Shown one piece after another: positions 1 to 8,080 of a stretch of DNA of 34,324 nucleotides; the first letter of the stretch is position 1; every line of letters starts with the position of its first letter. Below the pieces are notes generated by a model that worked only from the letters and a program-made list of their open reading frames with translations, did no database searches and was not told the origin of the DNA. The stretch covers positions 1-34,324 of the forward strand of contig SMWF01000118.1 in the NCBI GenBank assembly GCA_004357385.1, in the 5' to 3' direction. This stretch comes from Gammaproteobacteria bacterium. GTDB taxonomy: Bacteria > Pseudomonadota > Gammaproteobacteria > Pseudomonadales > Azotimanducaceae. The position numbers were made by a program, and so were the translations under genes.

Positions 1-1172
1 CAGACTCGAAAGAGATGTTGTTCAGTCGCTGCGTCACGCCAGCCGAGCACCATCGCACACGCGGCTTCCACGTGAACAATCGCGTTGACGCGCCCTGCGC
101 CCTCGGTCAGTTGAACCGCCCGGTCGGCGTGGTCCCGGCCGGCGTGGTAGAGATACAGGTGTTGATGGCCGTCACGCTCCGAGGTCCACAGAAAGTCCTC
201 GCTGTCCGGCACGAATTTCAGGTTGTCGTGCAGGTTCACCCAGGTGGCATGCTGCTCGACCAACGGTGTTTCCAGCCATTCACCGGCGAACGAGAATCGC
301 TTGAGCGCCAGCCGGGTCTGGTCCCGGGATTGGGCTTGTACCCATATACCGTTTGCAGCGACCTGCACGCGGGCGAGATAGTCATCCGGCGCATCGGACC
401 AAGCCACTTCACAGCGCGCTCCGTTGTCGCACTCAACGCACCAGAGTGTGACGCGCGCATTGCTCGCACCGGCGTATGGATAACGCTGGGCAAACGCCTG
501 CAATCCGGTGTCCGAGAACTCGTACCGATACGTCTCTGCGACGCCCCGGTCATCGACCTTGGCATAGATCAGCCACCGGTCGTCGGGGGAGAACCAATAG
601 CCTTCCAGGCGCTGCATTTCCTCCTGAGCAATGAACTCCGCAAGTCCGTTGCTGAGGCCGTCCACCGCGTCGTTGGTGATGCGCTGTTCAACATCACTAT
701 CGAATCGACGCAGGTAGAGGTCTCCAGCGCGCACGAACGCGAACAGGTCGCCCGTGGGAGACAGACGAATGTCAGTCTGACGGGTGCCTTGCGGGGTCAG
801 CCGGCGCAGGTCGCGCGTCGCCGAATCGAGTACCAGCGCCGCGCCATCGGCGTTGATCAACAGCCGCCGTGAGTCAGGCAACCAAGCGTATCCCGTGACG
901 CCACCGCCGAACGCCCGTTTGCGTTCCCGCTGGGCGCGTTCCTCGTCGGTCATCTCCTCGACCGCGGTTTCCTCGAGCGTGGTCGCATCCAGCAGCAAGG
1001 TGATCCGACGGCCGTCCAGGCTGCACGCGTACAGGTTCAGCCGATTCAGATCGTTGGGAGCGGTCGCGAGGTAACTGACGCGCTCGCCATCGGGTGAAAA
1101 TTGGATGTCCTGAGGGACCTGGCCGCTCAGAGCCGGCTCGCTGAACAAGCGTGTTAGAAACGGATCAGCCAC
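1..1172 (-). CDS. Dipeptidyl peptidase IV-type serine protease (S9B family), N-terminal part, truncated by window start
   Basis: The minus strand is open from a GTG at 1172 to the window edge, giving about 390 residues. They read as the beta-propeller region of an S9 prolyl peptidase. The diagnostic stretch is GLAEFIAQEEM followed by EGYWFSPD, which carries the paired glutamates that bind the substrate N-terminus in DPP-IV relatives. The catalytic Ser-Asp-His domain would lie beyond position 1. There is no signal peptide (start VADPFLTRLF), so a cytoplasmic location is inferred. The GTG is the only plausible start: the in-frame codon five codons upstream is the TGA of pepQ. The 12-base gap to pepQ implies one transcript and possibly coupled translation, since no good ribosome binding site is visible. 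DPP-IV releases X-Pro dipeptides, which PepQ then splits. No plus-strand ORF over this stretch gives a recognisable product. Confidence 0.88.
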   Translation of the reverse strand, partial: MADPFLTRLFSEPALSGQVPQDIQFSPDGERVSYLATAPNDLNRLNLYACSLDGRRITLLLDATTLEETAVEEMTDEERAQRERKRAFGGGVTGYAWLPDSRRLLINADGAALVLDSATRDLRRLTPQGTRQTDIRLSPTGDLFAFVRAGDLYLRRFDSDVEQRITNDAVDGLSNGLAEFIAQEEMQRLEGYWFSPDDRWLIYAKVDDRGVAETYRYEFSDTGLQAFAQRYPYAGASNARVTLWCVECDNGARCEVAWSDAPDDYLARVQVAANGIWVQAQSRDQTRLALKRFSFAGEWLETPLVEQHATWVNLHDNLKFVPDSEDFLWTSERDGHQHLYLYHAGRDHADRAVQLTEGAGRVNAIVHVEAACAMVLGWRDAATEQHLFRV

Positions 1173-1184
1173 CGTGAGATGCGT

Positions 1185-2513
1185 TCAATTGACGCTTTCA
1201 ACTTCGAACGCGTCGCGCGTCAGGTTCTCGACCCCGTGCTCACCGACGTGGACGTTGTCTTCGATCCGGATCCCGCCGAAGGGCATGAGTTCATCGACTG
1301 CACTCCAGTTCACCAGCGCCGCCGATGAGTGCGCGCGCAGCGGTTCCAGAAGCATCGGGATGAAATAGATTCCTGGCTCGATCGTGAACACCTGACCCAC
1401 GTCGATGGTCCGCGTCAACCGCAGCGCGGGATAGTTGTCTGGCGGTGGTCGCACCCCTCCGTCGGCCGACACCAGTTGCCCGCCCACATCGTGAACCTGC
1501 ACACCAAGCAGATGCCCGAGCCCGTGCGGGAAAAACGTTTCCGTCAACCCCGCCGCCAGCACGGCCTCGTACGATCCGAGCAGAAGCCCGGATTCGACCA
1601 GAATTCTGGCCACCGACCGATGCATGGCCTCATGCACCGCCACGTAGTCCTGGCCGACCGCGAGGCCCGCGATCAGGTCCTGCTGGGCCTGATCCAGGTG
1701 CACGACCAGATCGGCAAACAGCGTGCCCGCGCGTTTCGCGTAGGTTCGGGTGATATCGCTGGCGTAGCCCAGATGACGGCCTCCCGCATCGATCAGCAAA
1801 CTCAGCACCTCATCGGGCAGGGTCCGCTCCTGGTGCTGGTAGTGCAGCACCCCCGCGTGCTCGTTCAAGGCAACGATGTTGCCGTACGGCAGATCCGATT
1901 CATTCTGCTGTGAGGCGAGCAGGTACGCCTGATGGATCTCGAACTCGCTGGCGCCGCCGTAAAATGCCTCCCGCGCGGCACGGTGGCCGCGTACGCCGGT
2001 CTCGGTCGCCCGACGCATGCAATCCAGTTCGAATGGGGTCTTGCGCGCCCGGCTGAAATGCAGCTGGTTGAGCAGATGATTGGGATTCTTCTCGGCGATC
2101 GGGAGATTGTCGTCCGCGGGATCCAGTTCCCCGATGAATGCCGCGCGATTGATCTGCTCGACGTCGGCATAAACCTGCCGCGTCAGCGCATCGACGTCCT
2201 GGTACACCTGAATATCAAAGTGACCCCCAACCTCAGGCACCGCAGCCGGTTGGTGCCAGTAATCGCGCGACCGGTGAAAGTACAATCGCGGGATCTCGCC
2301 CGGGCGGATCAGCAACATTGCGTTCTGGCAGTCGTCACCGGGCAGCCACTGGGCAAAATGGGGGTTGGCGCGGAACGTCGGGCCCTGGTCGTCCAGAAAG
2401 TATGGACGTGCCTCGCCGGCCCCGATCAACGCCGCATCGATACCGGTCGCCCGCAGCGCGTCCTGCCAACGTCGTGCGAGTTCGTCCAAGTGTTCGGCGT
2501 AAAGGTCGGTCAT
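1185..2513 (-). CDS. pepQ: Xaa-Pro dipeptidase
   Basis: This 442-residue protein matches the usual length of gammaproteobacterial PepQ (about 443). It is a cytoplasmic metallopeptidase of the M24 pita-bread fold that hydrolyses X-Pro dipeptides. The binuclear metal ligands are all visible: D242 (LLIDAGG), D253 (ASDITRTYAK), H334 (HGLGHLLGVQVHD), E379 (TIEPGIY) and E418 (GIRIEDNVHV). An upstream in-frame extension to 2576 exists, but the family begins with the sequence around MTDLYAEHLDELARRW, so I place the start at the ATG at 2513. The gene is followed after 12 bases by the DPP-IV-type protease, making a proline-peptide degradation operon. It is divergent from the molybdenum hydroxylase operon. 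Confidence 0.95.
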   Translation of the reverse strand: MTDLYAEHLDELARRWQDALRATGIDAALIGAGEARPYFLDDQGPTFRANPHFAQWLPGDDCQNAMLLIRPGEIPRLYFHRSRDYWHQPAAVPEVGGHFDIQVYQDVDALTRQVYADVEQINRAAFIGELDPADDNLPIAEKNPNHLLNQLHFSRARKTPFELDCMRRATETGVRGHRAAREAFYGGASEFEIHQAYLLASQQNESDLPYGNIVALNEHAGVLHYQHQERTLPDEVLSLLIDAGGRHLGYASDITRTYAKRAGTLFADLVVHLDQAQQDLIAGLAVGQDYVAVHEAMHRSVARILVESGLLLGSYEAVLAAGLTETFFPHGLGHLLGVQVHDVGGQLVSADGGVRPPPDNYPALRLTRTIDVGQVFTIEPGIYFIPMLLEPLRAHSSAALVNWSAVDELMPFGGIRIEDNVHVGEHGVENLTRDAFEVESVN

Positions 2514-2608
2514 CGTCGGGGTCCTGCCCGGAGAACGAATTCTAGCCCGGACGCTGCGCCGGTACTTATCTCGCACTTCCGAGGATGCACCTCATGAGAA
2601 GATCGTGC

Positions 2609-2638
2609 TATACATGCTGTTGCCTCGGGATCCGAGGC
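2609..2638 (+). promoter_or_regulatory. Possible promoter -10 and inverted-repeat operator before the molybdenum hydroxylase operon
   Basis: A TATACAT box at 2609-2615 resembles a sigma-70 -10 element, but no good -35 is seen at 17 bases. Just downstream is a perfect inverted repeat, GCCTCGG (2622-2628), GAT, CCGAGGC (2632-2638). It lies around the expected transcription start and 34 bases before the ATG at 2672, a position typical of a repressor operator. The ribosome binding site GGAGG follows near 2660. The regulator is unknown. Confidence 0.4.
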
Positions 2639-2671
2639 TCCCCTACAAGTGAATCGCAGTTTGGAGGATAA

Positions 2672-3553
2672 ATGCAGTCGTTCGCGTACGCTGCCCCGGA
2701 GACAGTGGAGCAGGTAATTGCCGTTCTCCAGGAGCACAGCCAAGCCGGTAAGCCGGCGCAAATTCTTGCAGGTGGCACCGACCTGTTGGTGCAGATTCGT
2801 TCAGTCGACGGCTCGGCTCGGACCATCGTCGACGTCAAGAAGCTACCGGAAACCAACCGGCTGGAGATCGGCGCATCAGAAATATACGTCGGCGCGGCGA
2901 TCCCCGGCGCCGTGCTGACCGCAAACACCGACCTGAAAGCACGCCTGCCGGGTCTGGTTGAAGCCATCGATCTGATCGGTTCGACTCAGATCCAGGGGCG
3001 CGCCTCATTGGGTGGCAACCTCTGCAACGCATCACCCGCCGGCGACACGATTCCTGCGCTTATCGCGAACGCCGGCCGCTGTCAGATAGCCGGCCCAGCC
3101 GGCACCCGCGAACTGCCGGTGGAGGAATTTGTCACCGGCGTGGGGACCAATGCCCTGGGCGAGGGCGAACTGCTGCTCGGCATCTGCTTTACCCCACCGG
3201 CGGCACGCACCTCAGACGCCTACCTGCGCTTCATACCACGTACCGAGATGGACATTGCGGTGGCCGGGGCCGGCGTCAGTGTTACGCTGGACGAGAAAGG
3301 AATCTGCACGGCTGCACGGGTCAGCATATGTGCGGTGGCGCCCACCGTGTTGCTGGTCCCCGCCGCCGCGGACGCACTGATCGGGACGTCCCTCGATGAC
3401 GAGGCGCTGGCCGCGGCAGGTGCTGCCTGCACCGCGGCTTCGTCGCCCATCTCAGACAAACGCGGCACCGCAGAGTATCGCCGCAAGGTGGTCGCCGTAT
3501 TATGTAAACGTGCAGCCGGCATTGCCGCCGAACGCGCCCGAGGAAGTCACTGA
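2672..3553 (+). CDS. Molybdenum hydroxylase, FAD-binding medium subunit (CoxM/XdhB-like)
   Basis: This 293-residue protein has the FAD-binding fold of CO dehydrogenase/xanthine dehydrogenase medium subunits. It accepts electrons from the 2Fe-2S subunit. The FAD-contact motifs are AGGTDLL near residue 35 and ASLGGNLCNASPAGD near residue 110, followed by the C-terminal CO-dehydrogenase flavoprotein domain. The start is well supported by a strong ribosome binding site (TTTGGAGGATAA before ATG). Its TGA overlaps the ATG of the next gene (ATGA), so the three subunits are translationally coupled. It is the first gene of the operon. Confidence 0.93.
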   Translation: MQSFAYAAPETVEQVIAVLQEHSQAGKPAQILAGGTDLLVQIRSVDGSARTIVDVKKLPETNRLEIGASEIYVGAAIPGAVLTANTDLKARLPGLVEAIDLIGSTQIQGRASLGGNLCNASPAGDTIPALIANAGRCQIAGPAGTRELPVEEFVTGVGTNALGEGELLLGICFTPPAARTSDAYLRFIPRTEMDIAVAGAGVSVTLDEKGICTAARVSICAVAPTVLLVPAAADALIGTSLDDEALAAAGAACTAASSPISDKRGTAEYRRKVVAVLCKRAAGIAAERARGSH

Positions 3554-4035
3554 TGAGCAGAACTCACGTCACCACCACGGTCAATGGCGAACGCCGGGAA
3601 TTCCTGTGTGAGCCACAGCAATCGCTGCTCGATGTGCTGCGCGATGAACTGCAACTGACCGGCACGAAAGAAGGCTGCGCCACGGGCGACTGCGGGGCTT
3701 GTTCAGTCATGCTGGACGACCGCCTGGTGTGCTCCTGCCTGGTTCTGGGCGTAGAAGCCGAAGCCAAGTCGATCGATACCATCGAAGGCATCGCCACCGA
3801 CGAAGGCTTGCATCCGTTGCAGGAGAAATTTCTCGAACATGCGGCGCTGCAATGCGGCGTGTGTACGCCCGGATTCATCGTGGCCGCAAAAGCGCTGTTG
3901 GACCAGAACCCCGATCCGGATGAGCAACAGATCCGCTACTGGCTGGCCGGCAATCTGTGCCGCTGTACCGGCTACGATAAGATCATCCGCGCGGTTCAGG
4001 ATGCCGCGCAAACCATGCGAGGAGAAGCATCATGA
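3553..4035 (+). CDS. Molybdenum hydroxylase, 2Fe-2S small subunit (CoxS/XdhC-like)
   Basis: The 160-residue small subunit carries two 2Fe-2S clusters that shuttle electrons from the molybdenum centre to FAD. The N-terminal plant-ferredoxin-type cluster has cysteines in KEGCATGDCGACSV plus a later Cys (LVCSC). The C-terminal four-helix domain has CGVCTPGF and GNLCRCTGY, the second cluster motif. The gene overlaps both neighbours by 1-4 bases. Length and motif order are typical of the family. No signal peptide is seen, so the complex should be cytoplasmic. Confidence 0.95.
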   Translation: MSRTHVTTTVNGERREFLCEPQQSLLDVLRDELQLTGTKEGCATGDCGACSVMLDDRLVCSCLVLGVEAEAKSIDTIEGIATDEGLHPLQEKFLEHAALQCGVCTPGFIVAAKALLDQNPDPDEQQIRYWLAGNLCRCTGYDKIIRAVQDAAQTMRGEAS

Positions 4036-6281
4036 GTGAAGCGCTCGACACCCGCGAGTACAAGGTGATCGGCAGCCGGGTCGTTCGCCCGGACGGCATC
4101 GACAAGGTCACGGGCCGTGCGGCCTTCGGCGCCGACCTCAACCTGCCTGGCATGCTGCTGGGGGTAGTGCTGCGTTCGCCCCACGCACATGCCCGTATCA
4201 AGTCCATCGACACCTCCAAAGCGCAAGCTATGGACGGTGTCTATGCCGTGATCACCGGCGCAGATTTCCCCAACGCCTCGGAAACCGAGGACCCGGCCCT
4301 GTCGGCTAACGTCATGGCGCGGGAGAAAGTCCTGTATCACGGCCACGCAGTGGCGGCCGTGGCCGCAACAAGCATGGCCATCGCCAATGCCGCCGCCGCG
4401 GCCATCGAAGTCGACTACGAGCCGTTGAAGCCCGTGCTCAGCCTCGACGAAGCCATGGCCGACGGCGCCACGATCATCGACGAGCAACTGCGTACCGCCG
4501 GCGCGGACGAAGCATCGGACACCCCCACCAATGTCGCACAGTTCATGCGCCTGGATCGTGGCGACGTCGAGCAGGGCTTCGCCGAGGCCGACGTCATCGT
4601 GGAAGGTGAGTTCGCCACTCCGACCGTGCATCAGGGCTACATCGAGCCGCACGCCTGCGTGGCGACCATCAATGAAGGCGGCCAGGCGAACGTCTGGTGT
4701 TCCACCCAGGGTCACTTCGACGTCCGCTCGCTGGCGGCGAAAGTGCTCAAAATCAACGTTGCTGACCTGCGGGTTACCGCCAGTGAGATCGGGGGCGGGT
4801 TTGGCGGCAAAACCACCATTTACCTGGAGCCGGTTGCCATTGTAATGTCGGGCAAGGCGCGCCGACCGGTGAAGATGACCATGACCCGCGAAGAGGTATT
4901 TCGCGCATCGGGGCCTGCGTCCGCGACCAAATCGAGGATCAAGATTGGCGCCAAATCCGACGGCACCCTGACGGCCATGCAGGCCTGGATCGGCTATGAG
5001 GCGGGTGCCTTTCCGGGGGGTCCTCTGGCGCCGGGCCTCATGTGTGTCTTTGCGCCATACAATGCGCCGAACTTCCTCATCGAGGGAGTAGACGTGCTGG
5101 TCAACAAACCCAAGGTTGCCGCATATCGCGCACCCGGCGCACCACAGGCCATGTACGCCGGCGAATGCATGATGGACGAACTCGCGCGCAAGCTGAAGAT
5201 CGATCCCATCGATCTGCGCATCTTGAACGCGGTCGAAGAGGGCTCGACGGCGACCTATGGACCGAAGTTCAAAGCAATCGGCTTCAAAGCGTGTCTCGAG
5301 GCGGCCAAGGCGCACCCCAACTACACGCGCCAGCTTGCCGAAGGCGAGGGACGGGGCATTGCCGCCGGGTTCTGGTTCAACGCGGGCATGCAGTCCAGCG
5401 CCGAAGTCCACGTCAACGAAAACGGCACGGTGACCGTAATCGAGGGTAATCCGGACATCGGCGGCTCGCGCGCCTCCATGGCGTTGATGGCGGCCGAAGA
5501 ACTCGGCATCCCCTACGAGCAGATCCGGGTCATCGTGGCCGACACCGAAAGTGCCGGGTACACCAATGTCACGGGCGGTAGCCGCGTCACCTTCGCCACG
5601 GGCATGGCAGTGATCCAGGCGTCCCGGGACATCATCACCCAACTCAAGGAGCGCGCAGCCGCAACCTGGGGCATCGAAGAAGAGCTGGTCGAATGGGAAG
5701 ATGGCCACGCCGTGCCGAAGCCAGGTGTCAATGCGGATGTGCAACCGCTGAGTCTGGCCGACATCGCCGGCAACGCGGGCAGGACGGGCGGGCCGATCCT
5801 GGGCCGCGCGTCCTTGAACGCCCGGGGTGCCGGCCCCGGATTCTCCGTGAACCTGGCCGACGTGAAGATCGATCGGGAAACCGGCAAAGTCGACGTCACG
5901 CGCTTCACCGCCATTCAGGATGCCGGCAAGGCCATCCACCCCAGCTACGTCGAAGGTCAGATGCAGGGCGGCGCAGCCCAGGGAATTGGCTGGGCATTGA
6001 ACGAGGAGTATATCTATGACGCCGATGGGGTTATGGAAAACGCTGGCTTCCTCGACTATCGCGTGCCGGTGGCATCGGATCTGCCGATGATCGACACGCA
6101 AATCATCGAAATCCCGAACCCCACCCATCCGTATGGCGTTCGAGGCGTTGGAGAAACACCGATCGTCGCGCCACTTGCGGCGGTCGCCAACGCCGTACGG
6201 GACGCCACCGGAATCCGCATTAGCGAGTTACCGCTGTCACCGCCGCGCGTTCTGGAAGCGCTCGACGCCGCGGAGGAGTGA
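4032..6281 (+). CDS. Molybdenum hydroxylase, molybdopterin-binding large subunit
   Basis: This 749-residue catalytic subunit belongs to the xanthine oxidase family. The N-terminal a/b hammerhead domain includes SPHAHARIKSID. Mo-cofactor motifs follow: GGGFGGKT near residue 255, AYRAPGAPQAMYAGE near 363, and GVGETP near 705, whose glutamate is the conserved catalytic base of the family. The loop at AYRAPG is not the AYxCSFR signature of form I CO dehydrogenase, so this is not an aerobic CODH. The physiological substrate cannot be read from the sequence; aldehyde, purine, N-heterocycle or hydroxybenzoyl-CoA-type chemistry are all possible. It starts at an ATGA overlap with the small subunit, and its TGA at 6279-6281 sits just before the MoaD-like gene. 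Confidence 0.93.
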   Translation: MSEALDTREYKVIGSRVVRPDGIDKVTGRAAFGADLNLPGMLLGVVLRSPHAHARIKSIDTSKAQAMDGVYAVITGADFPNASETEDPALSANVMAREKVLYHGHAVAAVAATSMAIANAAAAAIEVDYEPLKPVLSLDEAMADGATIIDEQLRTAGADEASDTPTNVAQFMRLDRGDVEQGFAEADVIVEGEFATPTVHQGYIEPHACVATINEGGQANVWCSTQGHFDVRSLAAKVLKINVADLRVTASEIGGGFGGKTTIYLEPVAIVMSGKARRPVKMTMTREEVFRASGPASATKSRIKIGAKSDGTLTAMQAWIGYEAGAFPGGPLAPGLMCVFAPYNAPNFLIEGVDVLVNKPKVAAYRAPGAPQAMYAGECMMDELARKLKIDPIDLRILNAVEEGSTATYGPKFKAIGFKACLEAAKAHPNYTRQLAEGEGRGIAAGFWFNAGMQSSAEVHVNENGTVTVIEGNPDIGGSRASMALMAAEELGIPYEQIRVIVADTESAGYTNVTGGSRVTFATGMAVIQASRDIITQLKERAAATWGIEEELVEWEDGHAVPKPGVNADVQPLSLADIAGNAGRTGGPILGRASLNARGAGPGFSVNLADVKIDRETGKVDVTRFTAIQDAGKAIHPSYVEGQMQGGAAQGIGWALNEEYIYDADGVMENAGFLDYRVPVASDLPMIDTQIIEIPNPTHPYGVRGVGETPIVAPLAAVANAVRDATGIRISELPLSPPRVLEALDAAEE

Positions 6282-6289
6282 TCGGGGCG

Positions 6290-6535
6290 ATGGCCAGGGT
6301 ATTCATTCCGGATCACCTGGCCTCGGTGACGGACAATGTACGCGAGGTGGAGGTCATGGCCTCCACGTTTCGCGAACTCGTGCAGAAGCTCGACGAGCGG
6401 TTTCCTGGAGCGGCCGAAGCCATCATGGGGAAGGTTGCCGTGGCCATTGACGGCGACATCATTCACGACCCGTTTCTGGATCCGCTGGAAGCAGACTCGG
6501 AAGTGCACTTCCTACACCGCATCGAGGGGGGATAG
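6290..6535 (+). CDS. MoaD/ThiS-like ubiquitin-fold sulfur carrier protein
   Basis: This 81-residue protein begins MARVFIPDHL and ends HFLHRIEGG. The terminal Gly-Gly and small size are the hallmarks of MoaD/ThiS proteins, which are adenylated and thiocarboxylated at the last glycine to deliver sulfur. I chose the ATG at 6290, spaced from GGAGGAG at 6272-6278. A GTG at 6278 overlapping the previous stop would add four residues but leaves no room for a ribosome binding site. It is the last gene of the molybdenum hydroxylase operon, suggesting a role in molybdopterin synthesis or in making the cyanolysable Mo=S ligand. That role is inferred from context; no activating enzyme gene is in the window. 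Confidence 0.85.
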   Translation: MARVFIPDHLASVTDNVREVEVMASTFRELVQKLDERFPGAAEAIMGKVAVAIDGDIIHDPFLDPLEADSEVHFLHRIEGG

Positions 6536-6544
6536 GAGTTCGTG

Positions 6545-7034
6545 CTATCCGGGGCCTTTGACGATTTCCCAGCGAAAACCCTCATCTTGAGCGGTAACCT
6601 GGATGGCGAGAAACCGATTGTGTGCCGACAGTAGTCCTTCCCAGAGGGCGATCCAGGAGGCGGATACGGCTTCATGAGCACCGGCAGCGCGTTGCGGATG
6701 TACTCCATCGAATAATTGCGATACGCCTTGGCCCGGCGTTCTTGAGGCCAGGCATTCAGATCCAACACCGGCAGGTCCGCGGGATTGATATACGGGCACG
6801 TTTCTCCGGGCGAGAATCGAAGTCGCTCATGGGCGTCGAGCGGCGTTGGAAATTCGCCTCGAGGCCTGGCAGGAACCGCTGCAGGTGCTGACGACGGAAC
6901 AGCTGAAAAACAAATTCTTCCGCGAGGCTCGCGTCACGCCTGTTCAGAATCGTTAGTACCAGGCCAGTGATCCAGGAATGATAAAGACCCGCCAGGGCCT
7001 CGACGGCATCCGCTTTGGAATTGGGGTTGGTCAT
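6545..7034 (-). pseudogene. Decayed conserved hypothetical gene, pieces in three reading frames
   Basis: Three minus-strand blocks look like protein but lie in different frames. Block 1 (7034 to about 6858) begins MTNPNSKADAVEALAGLYHS and runs to RFLPGLE. Block 2, shifted in frame (about 6845 to 6675), contains ERLRFSPGETCPYINP and then AWPQERRAKAYRNYSMEYI, with RNALPVLM. Block 3, shifted again (about 6672 to 6545), contains WIALWEGLLSAHNRFLAIQV and ends GFRWEIVKGPG before a TAG. The order suggests one ancestral gene that lost internal sequence and gained at least two frameshifts. I cannot name the family with confidence. It lies between two plus-strand genes and ends 9 bases from the MoaD-like stop. 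A set of tiny genuine ORFs is the less likely alternative. Confidence 0.7.
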
Positions 7035-7137
7035 ACCTGATCCTGCGGCGGTAGAGGTTCCCTGGGTATCATGTTCGCAAACACCGACTGGGAAAAGACA
7101 TGCCCAACGTCGTCACGACCGAAACACGGCTCCGCTG

Positions 7138-8058
7138 ATGCCCAAACTCGTGAATCTCGGCTCGCTGTGCATCGACAACGTCTATACGGTTCCGGCCATC
7201 GCCCAACCCGGAGAAACGGTCGCATCCCTGGACTATCAGCAGCATCCGGGCGGCAAGGGATTGAACCAGTCGATGGCCGCCGCCCGCGCGGGCCTGGATG
7301 TCGTGCATGTCGGCTGTATGGGTCGCGACGGGGCTCGGCTCGCAGAGGTGCTCGAATCGGCCGGCGTTGCGGTCGATGGGATCCGCATCAGCGACACGCA
7401 CGCCAGTGGCCATGCCGTGATCCAGGTGGACGCCAGCGGACAGAACGCGATCGTGATCGCGGGCGGCGCCAACCGGTTCTTGGAGCCCCAGGACCTGGAG
7501 CGGGCGCTCAACGTGATGGGGGAGTGCGATTGGCTGTTAATTCAAAATGAAATCAACGATATAGAACGAATACTCAATGTAGTATCTAAGCTTCCGGTAT
7601 CCCTCGCATTCAACGTCGCACCCGCCGACGCGCGGGTGATCGACTACCCACTGGACGGGGTCGACCTGTTGATTGTCAATGAAATCGAAGCCGCCGCGCT
7701 GGCGGATGGCGCCACTCCGGCAGATGCGGTGGAGCGGCTGTGCACGCGCTACCCGACGTGTCACGTGGTGTTGACCTGTGGCGCCCTGGGATTGCGTTAT
7801 GGCCACGGCGCTGAGCGGCTCGAGCTACCTGCGTTCCCGGTCGATGCAGTCGATGAGACGGCGGCGGGCGATGCGTTCATCGGTTATCTGATGCACGGCT
7901 GGCTGAATGGGCATGGCACCGCCGAGGCCCTCGCCTGGGCGAGTGCTGCGGGCGCCCTGGCGGTCACGGTTGCCGGTGCGGCCACATCGATCCCGACCGC
8001 AGCCGAGGTGGCCGAATTCCTCCGCGGCGCGCAGGGCCTGCGCGATGCGCCAGAATAG
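7138..8058 (+). CDS. PfkB-family carbohydrate kinase (ribokinase-like)
   Basis: This 306-residue kinase is close in length to E. coli ribokinase (309). The first PfkB signature region shows HPGGKGLNQSMAAARAG near residue 37 (ribokinase has GGKGANQ). The second is AVDETAAGDAFIGYL near 238, where the Asp of AAGD is the catalytic base and the Gly-Asp region forms the anion hole. TCGALGLRYG matches the nucleotide-binding strand. I start at the ATG before PKLVNLG because the open frame upstream to 7015 has no family resemblance and overlaps the decayed gene. The ribosome binding site is weak. Ribose is the best guess, but other furanose or nucleoside substrates fit too. It is isolated from any sugar transporter here. 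Confidence 0.88.
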   Translation: MPKLVNLGSLCIDNVYTVPAIAQPGETVASLDYQQHPGGKGLNQSMAAARAGLDVVHVGCMGRDGARLAEVLESAGVAVDGIRISDTHASGHAVIQVDASGQNAIVIAGGANRFLEPQDLERALNVMGECDWLLIQNEINDIERILNVVSKLPVSLAFNVAPADARVIDYPLDGVDLLIVNEIEAAALADGATPADAVERLCTRYPTCHVVLTCGALGLRYGHGAERLELPAFPVDAVDETAAGDAFIGYLMHGWLNGHGTAEALAWASAAGALAVTVAGAATSIPTAAEVAEFLRGAQGLRDAPE

Positions 8059-8064
8059 TGCCCC

Positions 8065-8080
8065 GCTGAGCTAACTCAGC
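8065..8080. terminator. Stem-loop between convergent genes, possible bidirectional terminator
   Basis: GCTGAG (8065-8070), CTAA loop, CTCAGC (8075-8080) is a perfect 6-bp stem. It sits between the stop of the plus-strand kinase (8058) and overlaps the stop of the minus-strand HAD gene (8076). There is no T-tract on either side, so Rho-independent activity is uncertain. Confidence 0.4.

Noticed and set aside
15..872. 285-residue plus-strand ORF at the window start
   Set aside because: It is antisense to the DPP-IV-type protease, whose motifs are clear.
3996..6128. 710-residue antisense ORF on the minus strand inside the Mo-hydroxylase large subunit
   Set aside because: The plus strand encodes an unmistakable molybdopterin subunit. 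In GC-rich coding DNA the matching antisense frame is often open; the antisense protein shows no known motifs and is rich in His, Gly and Arg.
4032..6281. Aerobic carbon monoxide dehydrogenase (CoxL form I)
   Set aside because: The loop is AYRAPG rather than AYxCSFR, so the enzyme is another xanthine oxidase family member.
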